NCBI GenBank assembly: GCA_027923965.1
Contig: AP026969.1
Location: 3,286,001-3,350,000 of the forward strand
Length of the DNA stretch: 64,000 bases
Direction of reading: 5' to 3'
Source: Comamonadaceae bacterium OS-1
GTDB taxonomy: Bacteria > Pseudomonadota > Gammaproteobacteria > Burkholderiales > Burkholderiaceae_C
The position numbers and the translations under genes are program-made. This document shows, piece after piece, positions 26,535 through 34,939 of this stretch; position 1 is the stretch's first letter; every line of letters starts with the position of its first letter. The notes beneath the pieces were generated by a model, which had not been told where the DNA came from, ran no database searches, and saw only the letters and a list, made by a program, of their open reading frames with translations.

Positions 26535-28202
26535 TTACTCCCCCGCCGCAATCCAGCGCGCAGCCTTCTCGGCCACCATCAGCGTGGGGCTGTTGGTGTT
26601 GCCGCTGGTGATGGTGGGCATCACGCTGGCATCCACCACCCGCAAACCGCGCACGCCGCGCACCCGCAAATGGCTGTCCACGACAGCCCACGGGTCGCTG
26701 GCCCGGCCCATCCTGGCGGTGCCCACCGGGTGGAAGATGGTGGTGCCGATATCGCCCGCCAGGCGGGCCAGTTGCTCGTCGGTCTGGTACTGCGTGCCGG
26801 GCTTGAATTCTTCGGGCTGGTAGCGGGCCATGGCCGGTTGCGCGGCGATGCGGCGGGTCAGGCGCAGCGAATCGGCGGCGATCTGCCGGTCTTCTTCGGT
26901 GGCCAGGTAGTTGGGGGCGATGCACGGCGCGTCCTCAAAGCGCGGGCTCCGGATGCGCACAGTGCCCCGGCTCGTGGGGTTGAGGTTGCACACACTGGCG
27001 GTGATGGCCGGGAAACCATGCAAGGGCTGGCCAAAGGCCTCCAGGCTCAGCGGCTGCACGTGGTACTGCAGGTTGGCATGGGCGCGCGTGGCATCGCTGC
27101 GCGCAAAAATGCCCAGCTGCGACGGTGCCATGCTCATCGGGCCGCTGCGGTGCAAGGCGTATTCCAGCGCAATCTGCGCCTTGCCCCACAGCGTGCTGGC
27201 CAGGGTATTGAGCGTGCGCGCGCCCTGCACCTTGTAGACCGAGCGGATCTGCAAATGGTCTTGCAGGTTGCCGCCCACGCCCGGCACATCGGCCACCACC
27301 GGCAGGCCCTGCGCCTGCAGCAGGGCCGCGTCGCCCACGCCCGAGAGTTGCAATATCTGTGGCGAGCCCACCGCCCCGGCGCTCAGCACCACCTCACGCC
27401 GCGCCTGCACGGTGCGGCGCACGCCGTGTTGCACCAGTTCCACCCCGCTGCACACCGGCAGGCCGTCGGCCCCCGGCGTGAACAGCAGGCGGCACACCTG
27501 GGCACCCGTCCACACCGCCAGGTTGCTACGCTGCTTGCGGATGGGCCGCAAAAACGCCTTGGACGCATTCCAGCGCCAGCCGCTGCGCTGGTTCACCTCG
27601 AAATAGCCCACGCCCAGGTTGTCGCCACCGTTGAAGTCGGCCACCGCCGGAATCCCCTCTTGCTGCGCCGCCAGCGCAAACGCGTCCAGCACATCCCAGC
27701 GCAGGCGCTGCTTCTCCACCCGCCATTCGCCGCCGTGGCCGTGCAGCGCGGCAAAAGCCTGGGCATCGCCATCCTGGGTGGCAGCCTGCGTGGCATCCAG
27801 CCGGTAGTGGTCTTCGTGGGCGCGAAAGTCGGTCAGGCAATGCGCCCAGCCCCAGGCCTCGTCGCCCGTGGCCTCGGCCCACTGCGCGTAGTCGCGGGCC
27901 TGGCCGCGCATGTAAATCATGCCGTTGATGCTGGAGCAGCCGCCCAAGGTTTTGCCCCGCGGGTACAGCAGCGACCGGCCATTCAGCCCCGGCGCGGGAT
28001 CGGTGCGGTAGCGCCAATCGGTGCGCGGGTTGTCGATGCAGTACAGGTAACCCACAGGGATGTGGATCCACGCATAGTTGTCCGGCCCGCCCGCCTCCAA
28101 GAGCAGCACGCTGCGGCTCTTGTCCGCGCTGAGCCGGTTGGCCAGCAGGCAGCCTGCGGTGCCTGCGCCGATGACGATGTAGTCGAAAGTGGGGGTTTGC
28201 AT
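26535..28202 (-). CDS. GMC-family FAD oxidoreductase (choline dehydrogenase-like)
   Basis: The 555-residue protein has the N-terminal FAD motif VIGAGTAGCLLANRLS, the GMC signature 1 region (LYPRGKTLGGCSSINGMIYM), signature 2 (GAVGSPQILQLSGVG) and the C-terminal active-site part FHPVGTARMG ... GNTNSPTLMVAEKAA. It should oxidise an alcohol to an aldehyde using FAD. The sequence resembles the AlkJ/BetA group, but no betaine-synthesis gene is adjacent, so the alcohol is unknown. It is convergent with the TetR gene and monocistronic. Confidence 0.92.
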   Translation of the reverse strand: MQTPTFDYIVIGAGTAGCLLANRLSADKSRSVLLLEAGGPDNYAWIHIPVGYLYCIDNPRTDWRYRTDPAPGLNGRSLLYPRGKTLGGCSSINGMIYMRGQARDYAQWAEATGDEAWGWAHCLTDFRAHEDHYRLDATQAATQDGDAQAFAALHGHGGEWRVEKQRLRWDVLDAFALAAQQEGIPAVADFNGGDNLGVGYFEVNQRSGWRWNASKAFLRPIRKQRSNLAVWTGAQVCRLLFTPGADGLPVCSGVELVQHGVRRTVQARREVVLSAGAVGSPQILQLSGVGDAALLQAQGLPVVADVPGVGGNLQDHLQIRSVYKVQGARTLNTLASTLWGKAQIALEYALHRSGPMSMAPSQLGIFARSDATRAHANLQYHVQPLSLEAFGQPLHGFPAITASVCNLNPTSRGTVRIRSPRFEDAPCIAPNYLATEEDRQIAADSLRLTRRIAAQPAMARYQPEEFKPGTQYQTDEQLARLAGDIGTTIFHPVGTARMGRASDPWAVVDSHLRVRGVRGLRVVDASVMPTITSGNTNSPTLMVAEKAARWIAAGE

Positions 28203-28265
28203 GGGGGACAGGATAGAGCAGGTGGTGGGGTGAAGGGCACGCCGGTTGCTCCCGCCTACCGAGTG

Positions 28266-28309
28266 GTGACAAGATTAGTGACGAGATTAGGGGATTGGTG
28301 ACAAGAATA
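28266..28309. repeat. Three 12-bp direct repeats (iteron-like)
   Basis: GTGACAAGATTA (28266), GTGACGAGATTA (28278) and GTGACAAGAATA (28298) differ by one base each. The first two are in tandem and the third is 8 bases on. They lie between the GMC gene and the HTH gene; they may be regulatory, or the scar of a small duplication. Confidence 0.5.
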
Positions 28310-28422
28310 CTTCTGGGGGACCTGGGGCTTTGCAAGCCAGCCATTGCCCACCCCGCCCTCGGCTGCGACGCACCAGGCGGCACACGCGCAGTTTGGCGGT
28401 TTGCGTAGACTGCAATAAATTT

Positions 28423-28459
28423 GCCATATGGCATCTTTAACGACACCCTATAGTCTATA
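28423..28459 (+). promoter_or_regulatory. Operator-like palindromes upstream of the hipB-like gene
   Basis: GCCATATGGC (28423-28432) is a perfect palindrome and TATAG-T-CTATA (28449-28459) is a second one, in an AT-rich stretch 24-60 bases before the ATG at 28483. HipB-type antitoxins repress their own promoter through palindromes; the assignment here is inferred. Confidence 0.45.
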
Positions 28460-28482
28460 AAGCATCTCATAAACTGCCTTAA

Positions 28483-28824
28483 ATGCCCATCGCTGCTGCC
28501 AAAACCGCCCCCCTTCCCACCCGGGTCGCCCAGTCCCTGGAAAAGTTCGGTGCCGACATCGAAATCGCCCGCAAGAAGCGCCGCCTCACCGTGGCTGCGG
28601 TGTGCGAGCGCGCCAACATCTCCAAAACGCTCTACACCCGCCTCATCCGTGGCAGGCCCGGCACGTCCATCGGTGCCTACGCCATGGTGCTGTTTGCGCT
28701 GGGCCAGGGCACGCCGTTCGACGAGCTACTCGATGTCTCCAAAGACCACACCGGCCTGTTGCTGGACGAATCCCGCCTGCCGCAGCGCGTACGCGGGCCG
28801 GGCAAGAAAACGGGGGCGATGTGA
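28483..28824 (+). CDS. XRE/HipB-like helix-turn-helix protein
   Basis: The 113-residue protein has an N-terminal helix-turn-helix (IARKKRRLTVAAVCERANISKTLYTRLIRG) like the regulator that precedes hipA genes. In intact HipBA modules this protein is the antitoxin and autorepressor of the HipA kinase. Its TGA overlaps a GTG start of the next frame (GTGA at 28821-28824), the usual translational coupling to hipA, but that hipA is now a decayed fragment. The HTH gene itself looks intact and may be an orphan regulator. Confidence 0.8.
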   Translation: MPIAAAKTAPLPTRVAQSLEKFGADIEIARKKRRLTVAAVCERANISKTLYTRLIRGRPGTSIGAYAMVLFALGQGTPFDELLDVSKDHTGLLLDESRLPQRVRGPGKKTGAM

Positions 28825-29062
28825 AGCGGGAAATGGCGGTGTGCTTGGGTGAGTCTGTCGTGGAGGTGGGCACGCTGGTTTTTGAGGCGCGGGGGCAGCG
28901 GCAGTCGGTGGCGTTTGCATATGCCGATAGCTGGCTGCGCAGCCCCGATGCATTGCCCGGGCTGCGCTGGACAGCGGCTATTTTTTCGCGCCTCACGGGG
29001 CGGCGCGCAGTCGGTCTTCTTTGGGTGCTTTGCCGATGCTGAAAACCCGACGGCTGGGTTTG
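28821..29062 (+). pseudogene. hipA remnant, truncated and frameshifted
   Basis: From the GTG at 28821 the frame gives VKREMAVCLGESVVEVGTLV and on to RSPDALPGL, the N-terminal subdomain of HipA-like kinases. The homology then continues in other frames: DSGYFFAPHGAAR from 28970, VFFGCFADAE from 29014, and PDGW at 29046-29057 back in the first frame. At least three indels are therefore present. The original frame stops at 29042 and no kinase domain follows; after about 29062 the DNA changes character to the AT-richer module. This is a dead gene fragment at the left edge of the island. Confidence 0.8.
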
Positions 29063-29215
29063 CTTCAAACAAGCATGATCCCTACATTTTGACAATCTAG
29101 CCGTCGTTATTACGACCCAAAGAACACATTCAAGATTGATACGTGAATGGGCACCGTTGTAACAAAAGAGGCTCGGCTGAATTGAGTAGATTGAATACAA
29201 AACAAGGAGAAGCAA
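29063..29215 (+). promoter_or_regulatory. Leader region of the ATPase/HNH module
   Basis: This AT-richer stretch contains a TTGACA at 29089-29094 but no well-spaced -10 box that I can defend. AAGGAGA at 29204-29210 is a good ribosome binding site 5 bases before the GTG start of the ATPase gene. Confidence 0.4.
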
Positions 29216-30784
29216 GTGCAGATCGCGTTCAGGGTACTGGGAGTCAAGGAAAATCTGCCATCAAACCTAAAGGGAGTTGTTCTGCTTGTGCCAGGAAATT
29301 GGGATGACTACTCATTCAAGACATCGTTTAGCGTCTCGTACTACGATCCTGAAGGACAGTGGTTTGAACTCGGCAATGTGAAGATTGGCTACAAAGGACA
29401 GCCGCACGGCTGGACAAGAGAGGTAATGCCAGCAACCTTTAGTGGCCTTTCAGAGGGCTGGTTCTCTCTTGGTCAAGATGTTGAGTACTACAAGAATGTC
29501 TATGAGAAATTTTCACCAGATTTTCGGGCCTCATTTTTAAAGGAATTAAGGGATGTCGTTGGGGATGAGTCCGCTCATATTGCCGCGCGAGATGAGAAAG
29601 TTTTCAAAGACTCCTTGACGCGTGGAGTCAGCCTGTCGGCAATCTATGGTCAATTCATTCGAGTACTGAATGGTGAGGTGGAACTCACAGATTTCCGCTT
29701 TGGCTATAAGCAAGACAGCGACGAACGGCATGCCCTAGTTGAGCTGGATTTTCTAGTTCAGGCGGCTTCTAAACCGTCGACCAATGTGCATGTCTTAATT
29801 GGAAGAAATGGTGTTGGCAAGACTACTTTGCTAAACAACATGGTTTACACGTTGTTGAGCGCTACGCGTCCTGACAAACTAAGTTGTCACTTCTTTTCAT
29901 ACGATATCTTTGGCACGATGAAGCCGCTGTCGATTGAGTACTTCAGTAGCGTTGTTTCAGTATCGTTCAGCGCCTTCGATCCATTTCTTCCACCACCGGA
30001 CAGACCGGATCGAACTACTGGACTCGCGTACTTTTACATAGGCATGAAAAACGCAAGGTCCGGGCAAGATGCCGGCATAAGACCACCCCCAAAAACAGAT
30101 GCCGACCTCGTTAATGACTTCGTCAGTAGTTTTAGGTCATGTATCAGTCAACCGGCCAAACGGAAAAGGTGGCTTGGTGCGATCAAGCGTCTGGAGTCCG
30201 ACTCCAATTTTGCAGAAATGGACTTAGGTCGCCTTCTCGACATGGAGGAAAATGACGCAATACGGAAAGCTGGAGAAATGGCAAGTCGTATGAGTTCGGG
30301 GCACTCTATTGTCTTGCTCACGATCACTAAGCTCGTCGATACAGTAGAAGAGAAAACGCTTGTCCTTATTGATGAACCTGAAAGCCACTTGCATCCGCCA
30401 CTACTTTCGGCGTTTACGCGGGCGCTTTCTGATCTGCTTCATAGCCGGAATGGTGTCGCGATCATCGCAACGCACTCTCCCGTCGTATTGCAAGAAGTTC
30501 CTCGCTCGTGTGTCTGGAAGCTCACTAGAGTCCGTTTGGAGGGTCGCTCCGATAGGCCAGAACGAGAGACGTTCGGAGAGAACGTTGGAATTCTGACCCG
30601 TGAAATTTTCGGACTCGAAGTCTCCAAGTCGGGATTTCACGAAATGATGCGGTGTGCCGTCGATACGGGCAGATCCTTTGAAGAAATTTTGGGTGACTAC
30701 AAGGGACAGCTAGGCGCCGAAGCAAAAGCAATCCTCTTGTCACTGATCGCAGCCCGTGACGCTGATGTGGTGAGTCAACAATGA
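29216..30784 (+). CDS. Septu PtuA-like AAA/ABC-type ATPase with extended N-terminal region
   Basis: The 522-residue protein has an SMC/ABC-like ATPase core: Walker A GRNGVGKTT at 196-204, a signature-like MSSGHS at 359-364, Walker B TLVLIDEPE at 381-389 and an H-loop ATHSP at 418-422. With the HNH gene downstream this matches the Septu anti-phage system, in which the ATPase PtuA complexes with the nuclease PtuB. Unusually, about 170-190 residues precede Walker A (LVPGNWDDYSFKTSFSVSYY ... FELGNVKIGYKGQ), predicted beta-rich and not seen in the short N-terminus of typical PtuA. The GTG start follows AAGGAGA. GC content is visibly lower than the flanks. ATGA overlap couples it to the next gene. 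Confidence 0.82.
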   Translation: MQIAFRVLGVKENLPSNLKGVVLLVPGNWDDYSFKTSFSVSYYDPEGQWFELGNVKIGYKGQPHGWTREVMPATFSGLSEGWFSLGQDVEYYKNVYEKFSPDFRASFLKELRDVVGDESAHIAARDEKVFKDSLTRGVSLSAIYGQFIRVLNGEVELTDFRFGYKQDSDERHALVELDFLVQAASKPSTNVHVLIGRNGVGKTTLLNNMVYTLLSATRPDKLSCHFFSYDIFGTMKPLSIEYFSSVVSVSFSAFDPFLPPPDRPDRTTGLAYFYIGMKNARSGQDAGIRPPPKTDADLVNDFVSSFRSCISQPAKRKRWLGAIKRLESDSNFAEMDLGRLLDMEENDAIRKAGEMASRMSSGHSIVLLTITKLVDTVEEKTLVLIDEPESHLHPPLLSAFTRALSDLLHSRNGVAIIATHSPVVLQEVPRSCVWKLTRVRLEGRSDRPERETFGENVGILTREIFGLEVSKSGFHEMMRCAVDTGRSFEEILGDYKGQLGAEAKAILLSLIAARDADVVSQQ

Positions 30785-31641
30785 AGCGCCTACAAATGCC
30801 GTCAATTGATCCACTTGAGGTCTACACAACTTGCGTAAGTGGTGTTTCCTTAACTGATGTAGCCGCACGATTCACTTCAATGACTGCAAGCGTTCAAGCC
30901 TATGCACTTCAATACACGGCACGAGCTTCTGCTAATGAACTCTATCTATTTCCCCCTGCCGAATGGGGTAATGACACGCAATTTGTACTTGGTGATCTAA
31001 CAAAGGGGGAGTTGACTGACCTATATACGAACCAAATGGTCAAACGGAGTCAACCAGGTCGTCCGTACTACGATCATTTGATGCTTCTCGCACCTCTTGG
31101 GAAGTGCCCATTTTGTGGTTTTGGGCATGTTTCGACCTTAGACCACCATCTACCAAAGGCGCGTTACCCCTTGTTTTCAATATTACCGGCCAACCTCGTT
31201 CCGGCTTGTTCAGATTGCAACAAAGGCAAGGGCGCGGGAGTCCTTTATGCAGAGAATCAAATTTCCCATCCCTATTTTGAGGATTTGCGTATTGAGACAG
31301 ACACTTGGCTGTATGCCATCGTGAACGAGACATCTCCAGCAACGGCCAAGTTTTCGGTAGTAGTGCCTTGCCATTGGCCAACAGAATTGGCAAATAGGGT
31401 TACGAACTATGTCTCAGCCCTGAATTTGACGTTGAGATTCGCAATTGAGGCTTCTAGTGAACTGGCTTCGCTATCCGACTATTTAGAGCAACTTCGAGTT
31501 AGCCAGCATATTGGAAAACACCTGGATCAAATTGCGCAGATAGAGCGGAAAAACCGTCGGAATTCTTGGAGGGCGGCGTTATACGAGGCCCTATCTGGCT
31601 CTATTTGGTATCGTGAAGTCGGTTATCGACAATCAGCGTGA
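30781..31641 (+). CDS. Septu PtuB-like HNH endonuclease
   Basis: The 286-residue protein contains a zinc-bound HNH nuclease: C109xxC112 and C143xxC146 as the zinc knuckles, D121-H122-H123 (LDHHLPKARYP) and N138 in the NLVPACSDCNKGKG segment. The DHxLPK plus NLVPxCxxCN pattern is that of PtuB. The remainder is helical and may bind the ATPase. The ATG overlaps the ATPase stop by four bases (ATGA, 30781-30784), so the two are co-translated. Its stop lies in one arm of a 10-bp inverted repeat. No reverse transcriptase or retron RNA was seen, so this is not a retron-Septu. Confidence 0.85.
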   Translation: MKRLQMPSIDPLEVYTTCVSGVSLTDVAARFTSMTASVQAYALQYTARASANELYLFPPAEWGNDTQFVLGDLTKGELTDLYTNQMVKRSQPGRPYYDHLMLLAPLGKCPFCGFGHVSTLDHHLPKARYPLFSILPANLVPACSDCNKGKGAGVLYAENQISHPYFEDLRIETDTWLYAIVNETSPATAKFSVVVPCHWPTELANRVTNYVSALNLTLRFAIEASSELASLSDYLEQLRVSQHIGKHLDQIAQIERKNRRNSWRAALYEALSGSIWYREVGYRQSA

Positions 31642-31721
31642 GTAGGCTTGGCAGATGCTTTTTTTCCGTCGCAAACTCGAGGCAGCCGCATCACGCTGCA
31701 CCAACGCGCTTTACTCACGCT
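31635..31721. repeat. 10-bp inverted repeat spanning the end of the HNH gene
   Basis: AGCGTGAGTA (31635-31644, including the stop codon) and TACTCACGCT (31712-31721) are exact reverse complements 67 bases apart. They could be a long-loop hairpin or the border of the inserted module. No gene lies in 31642-31758. Confidence 0.5.
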
Positions 31722-31758
31722 AAGGAGCCATCAAGCTTCTCAAGCCCTGCGGAAACCC

Positions 31759-32241
31759 TCACTCCCCCCGCCGCGCCGCCTCAATCCCCGCAATATCAAT
31801 CTTCCCCATCCCCATCATCGCCGCAAACACCCGCTGGGCCACGGCTGGGTCGGGGTCGGATATGCCCTCAATGAGGACGCGCGGGGTGATTTGCCAGGAC
31901 AGGCCCCAGCGGTCCTTGCACCAGCCGCATTCGCTGGCCTGGCCGCCGTTGTTGACGATGGCGTTCCACAGGCGGTCGGTCTCGGCCTGGTCGTCGGTGG
32001 CGATCTGGAACGAGAAGGCTTCGCTGTGCTGGCAATGCGGGCCGCCGTTGAGGCCGATGCAGGGGATGCCGACGACGGTGAACTCCACCGTGAGCACATC
32101 GCCTTGTTTGCCCGCGGGGTAGTCGGTGGGCGCACGGAAGATCTTGCCCACCGTGCTGTTGGGGAAGGTGGCGGCGTAGAAGTTGGCGGCATCGACGGCG
32201 GTACCGTCGTACCACAGGCACAGGGTGTTTTTGGGGGCCAT
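31759..32241 (-). CDS. VOC-superfamily (PhnB/glyoxalase-like) protein
   Basis: The 160-residue product is a single vicinal-oxygen-chelate fold of the 3-demethylubiquinone-9 methyltransferase-annotated group (PF06983): LCLWYDGTAVDAANFYAATF, FTVVGIPCIGLNGGPHCQHS, then ECGWCKDRWGLSWQITPRVL. The annotation as a methyltransferase is historic; the real activity of these small proteins is unknown. The ATG at 32239-32241 matches the family. It is the first host-like, GC-rich gene to the right of the ATPase/HNH island. Confidence 0.88.
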   Translation of the reverse strand: MAPKNTLCLWYDGTAVDAANFYAATFPNSTVGKIFRAPTDYPAGKQGDVLTVEFTVVGIPCIGLNGGPHCQHSEAFSFQIATDDQAETDRLWNAIVNNGGQASECGWCKDRWGLSWQITPRVLIEGISDPDPAVAQRVFAAMMGMGKIDIAGIEAARRGE

Positions 32242-32290
32242 GGTGTTGCTCCAGCATCAAGGGGCAACCATTCTGCATGGCAGATCCCGC

Positions 32291-33199
32291 TCAAGGCAAG
32301 GCCACAGCGGGTTGTGCGGCCCCTCGAATCCAGTCCCGAAACGCCATCACCAGCGGGGCCTGCGCACGCGGCTCAGGGTAGACCAGGTAGTAGGCATCGC
32401 TGCTCTGCAGCGCCTGGTCAAACAACTGCACCAGCGCGCCGGACGCAATCTCGGCCTCGACCAGAAAGCGGGGCAGCAGCGCAGCTCCCAGACCCGACAC
32501 TGCGGCCTGGGCAATCATCGCAAACTGCTCGTAACGCGGGCCGCGCAGGGCGTGCTGGCCGTCAGTGCCGACCTGCTCGAACCAGTCGGCCCACAGGGTG
32601 GGGCGGGTGGTTTGCTGTAGCAGCACGGCTTTGGTCAAATCCTGCACCTGGGTGATGCCCAGCCGCTGCTGGTAGGCGGGGCTGCACACGGGCACCACCT
32701 GTTCGTGCATCAGGTATTCGCACACCGCACCGGCCCACAGGGGCGCGCCGAAGTGGATGGCGGCATCCAGCGGCTCCTGGGCGAAGTCGAAGGGTTCGCT
32801 GCGGGCGGCGATGTTGACGGTGACATCCGGGTGCAGGGCGGCAAAGTCGGGCAGGCGGGGGATGAGCCAGCGGGTGCCGAAGGTGGGCAGCACGGCCAGG
32901 TTCAGCAGGCCGCCGCCGTCCGACCAGGCCATGGTTTTTTGCGTGGCCGATGCTAGCTGCTGCAACACGGCGCGCACGTCGGCGGCGTAAACCCGGCCCG
33001 CATCGGTCAGCACCACGCGCTGGCGCACGCGGTGGAACACGGCCATGCCGAGTTGCGTCTCCAGTTGGCGGATCTGGCGCGACACCGCGCTTTGCGTGAG
33101 GTGCAATTCCTCCGCCGCACGCGAGATGCTGGTGTGGCGGGCGGCGGCCTCGAAGGCCAGCAGGTCGGCGATGGGCGGCAGAAAGCTTTTGCGCAGCAT
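32291..33199 (-). CDS. LysR-family regulator (GcvA-like)
   Basis: The 302-residue protein has the LysR HTH (LLAFEAAARHTSISRAAEEL followed by TQSAVSRQIRQLE) and a periplasmic-binding-like effector domain (LAVLPTFGTRWLIPRLPDF, DAAIHFG) of the GcvA type. The ATG at 33197-33199 gives the standard N-terminus; upstream residues would run into the repeat. It is divergent from the aldehyde dehydrogenase operon at 33413 and is its likely activator. Confidence 0.9.
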   Translation of the reverse strand: MLRKSFLPPIADLLAFEAAARHTSISRAAEELHLTQSAVSRQIRQLETQLGMAVFHRVRQRVVLTDAGRVYAADVRAVLQQLASATQKTMAWSDGGGLLNLAVLPTFGTRWLIPRLPDFAALHPDVTVNIAARSEPFDFAQEPLDAAIHFGAPLWAGAVCEYLMHEQVVPVCSPAYQQRLGITQVQDLTKAVLLQQTTRPTLWADWFEQVGTDGQHALRGPRYEQFAMIAQAAVSGLGAALLPRFLVEAEIASGALVQLFDQALQSSDAYYLVYPEPRAQAPLVMAFRDWIRGAAQPAVALP

Positions 33200-33232
33200 G
33201 GTGATGCCTTTTGGGAATGAAGACGGGCTTTG

Positions 33233-33298
33233 ACGTTTAAAGAAAATCAAGGGCCCGTGCTGATTCAATGAGCGTGAGAAGCTCCTATTTGTGCAAGC
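33233..33298 (-). repeat. Dispersed intergenic repeat, copy 8 (reverse orientation)
   Basis: On the minus strand it reads GGAGCTTCTCACGCTCATTG, then AATCAGCACGGGCCC and an AT-rich tail. It sits in the 213-bp divergent gap between the LysR gene and the dehydrogenase operon. Confidence 0.7.
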
Positions 33299-33412
33299 CA
33301 CATCAGTTTATTTTCGCATCAAGTCCTTCGCATTTGTCGCTATACAAGCGGCGCGGATTGGGCGATATTGGTGCCACCCATCCACCCCATTTCCATCCAC
33401 TTCCATCGCCCC

Positions 33413-34930
33413 ATGTCTGCTACCTCCTATCTGCCTACCGAAGTTGACCAGTTGCTGCAACGCCTGGGCGTAGCCCGCGCCAGCTATAGCGGCGGCACGC
33501 TGGCCGTGCGCTCGCCCATCAGCGGCGAGACCATCGCCCAGCTGCCGCAGACCTCGCCAACTGAGGCCAGCGCTGCCATCGCCCGCGCCCAGGCCGCCTA
33601 TCTGGCCTGGCGCACCGTGCCTGCGCCGCGCCGGGGCGAGCTGGTGCGCCTGCTGGGCGAGGAGCTGCGCGCCGCCAAGGCCGACCTGGGCCTGCTGGTC
33701 ACGCTGGAGGTGGGCAAGGTGCCCAGCGAAGGTGCGGGCGAGGTGCAGGAAATGATCGACATTTGCGACTTTGCCGTGGGCCTGTCACGCCAGCTCTACG
33801 GCCTGACCATCGCCACCGAACGCGCAGAGCACCGCATGATGGAAACCTGGCACCCCATGGGCGTGGTGGGCGTGATTTCGGCCTTCAACTTCCCGGTGGC
33901 GGTGTGGTGCTGGAACGCGGCCCTGGCCCTGGTCTGCGGCAACGCCGTGGTGTGGAAGCCGTCCGAGAAAACCCCGCTCACCGCCCTGGCCACCATGGCC
34001 ATCGCCCAGCGCGCACTGGCCCGTTTTGGCGATGCGCCCGAGGGCCTGCTGGAGCTGCTGGTGGGCCAGCGCGACATTGGCGAGGTGCTGGTGGACGACG
34101 CGCGGGTCAAGGTGCTGTCGGCCACCGGCTCCACCGCCATGGGCAAAGCCGTGGCCCCGCGCCTGGCGGGCCGGTTTGCGCGGGCGATTCTGGAGCTGGG
34201 CGGCAACAACGCGGCCATCGTCGCGCCGTCGGCCGACCTGGACCTCACGCTGCGCGGCATCGCCTTTGCGGCCATGGGCACGGCCGGGCAGCGCTGCACC
34301 ACGCTGCGCCGCCTGTTTGTGCACGACAGCATTTACGACACGCTGGTGCCGCGCCTGGCCCAGGTCTATGGCAAGGTGCAGGTAGGCGACCCGCGCGCAT
34401 CGGGCACGTTGGTGGGACCGCTGATCGACCGCGCCGCCTTTGACGGCATGCAAAAAGCCCTGGAAGAAAGCCGCGCCCTGGGGGCCACGGTGCACGGCGG
34501 CACGCGGGTAGAGAGCGCGCCGGAAGCCTTCTACGTGCGCCCCGCTTTGGTGGAGCTGGATGCGCACGCCGGGCCGGTGCTGCGCGAAACCTTTGCGCCC
34601 ATCCTGTACGTGCTGCGCTACGAGTCGCTGGACCAGGCCATTGACTGGCACAACGCGGTGGGGGCGGGCTTGTCCTCGTCTATCTTCACGCTCAACATGC
34701 GCGAGGCCGAGCGCTTCATGGCCAGCAACGGCTCGGACTGCGGCATTGCCAACGTCAACATCGGCCCCAGCGGCGCCGAGATTGGCGGCGCGTTTGGGGG
34801 TGAGAAAGAAACCGGCGGTGGCCGCGAATCCGGCTCCGACAGCTGGAAGGCCTACATGCGCCGCGCCACCAACACCATCAACTACTCCACCCAGTTGCCC
34901 CTGGCCCAGGGCGTGAAGTTCGACGTGTAA
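33413..34930 (+). CDS. amaB: Aldehyde dehydrogenase, ALDH7-type (L-piperidine-6-carboxylate / aminoadipate-semialdehyde dehydrogenase)
   Basis: The 505-residue protein is a NAD-dependent aldehyde dehydrogenase with catalytic C295 (GQRCTTLRR), E261 (LELGGNN) and the NFPVAVWCWNAALAL region. The FGGEKETGGGRESGSDSWKAYMRR tail is typical of ALDH7 enzymes, which oxidise alpha-aminoadipate semialdehyde to 2-aminoadipate in lysine/pipecolate breakdown. The ATG at 33413 was chosen over 33368 because it gives the family N-terminus. It leads a three-gene operon, 9 bases before a DAO-type oxidase. The gene symbol rests on family resemblance. Confidence 0.88.
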   Translation: MSATSYLPTEVDQLLQRLGVARASYSGGTLAVRSPISGETIAQLPQTSPTEASAAIARAQAAYLAWRTVPAPRRGELVRLLGEELRAAKADLGLLVTLEVGKVPSEGAGEVQEMIDICDFAVGLSRQLYGLTIATERAEHRMMETWHPMGVVGVISAFNFPVAVWCWNAALALVCGNAVVWKPSEKTPLTALATMAIAQRALARFGDAPEGLLELLVGQRDIGEVLVDDARVKVLSATGSTAMGKAVAPRLAGRFARAILELGGNNAAIVAPSADLDLTLRGIAFAAMGTAGQRCTTLRRLFVHDSIYDTLVPRLAQVYGKVQVGDPRASGTLVGPLIDRAAFDGMQKALEESRALGATVHGGTRVESAPEAFYVRPALVELDAHAGPVLRETFAPILYVLRYESLDQAIDWHNAVGAGLSSSIFTLNMREAERFMASNGSDCGIANVNIGPSGAEIGGAFGGEKETGGGRESGSDSWKAYMRRATNTINYSTQLPLAQGVKFDV

Positions 34931-34939
34931 GAGGTAGCA

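Noticed and set aside
29089..29117. Sigma-70 promoter for the ATPase gene from TTGACA at 29089
   Set aside because: No acceptable -10 hexamer occurs at 16-18 bases spacing.
29216..31641. Retron-Septu (Ec78-like) system
   Set aside because: No reverse transcriptase gene or msr/msd-like RNA was found around the ATPase and HNH genes.
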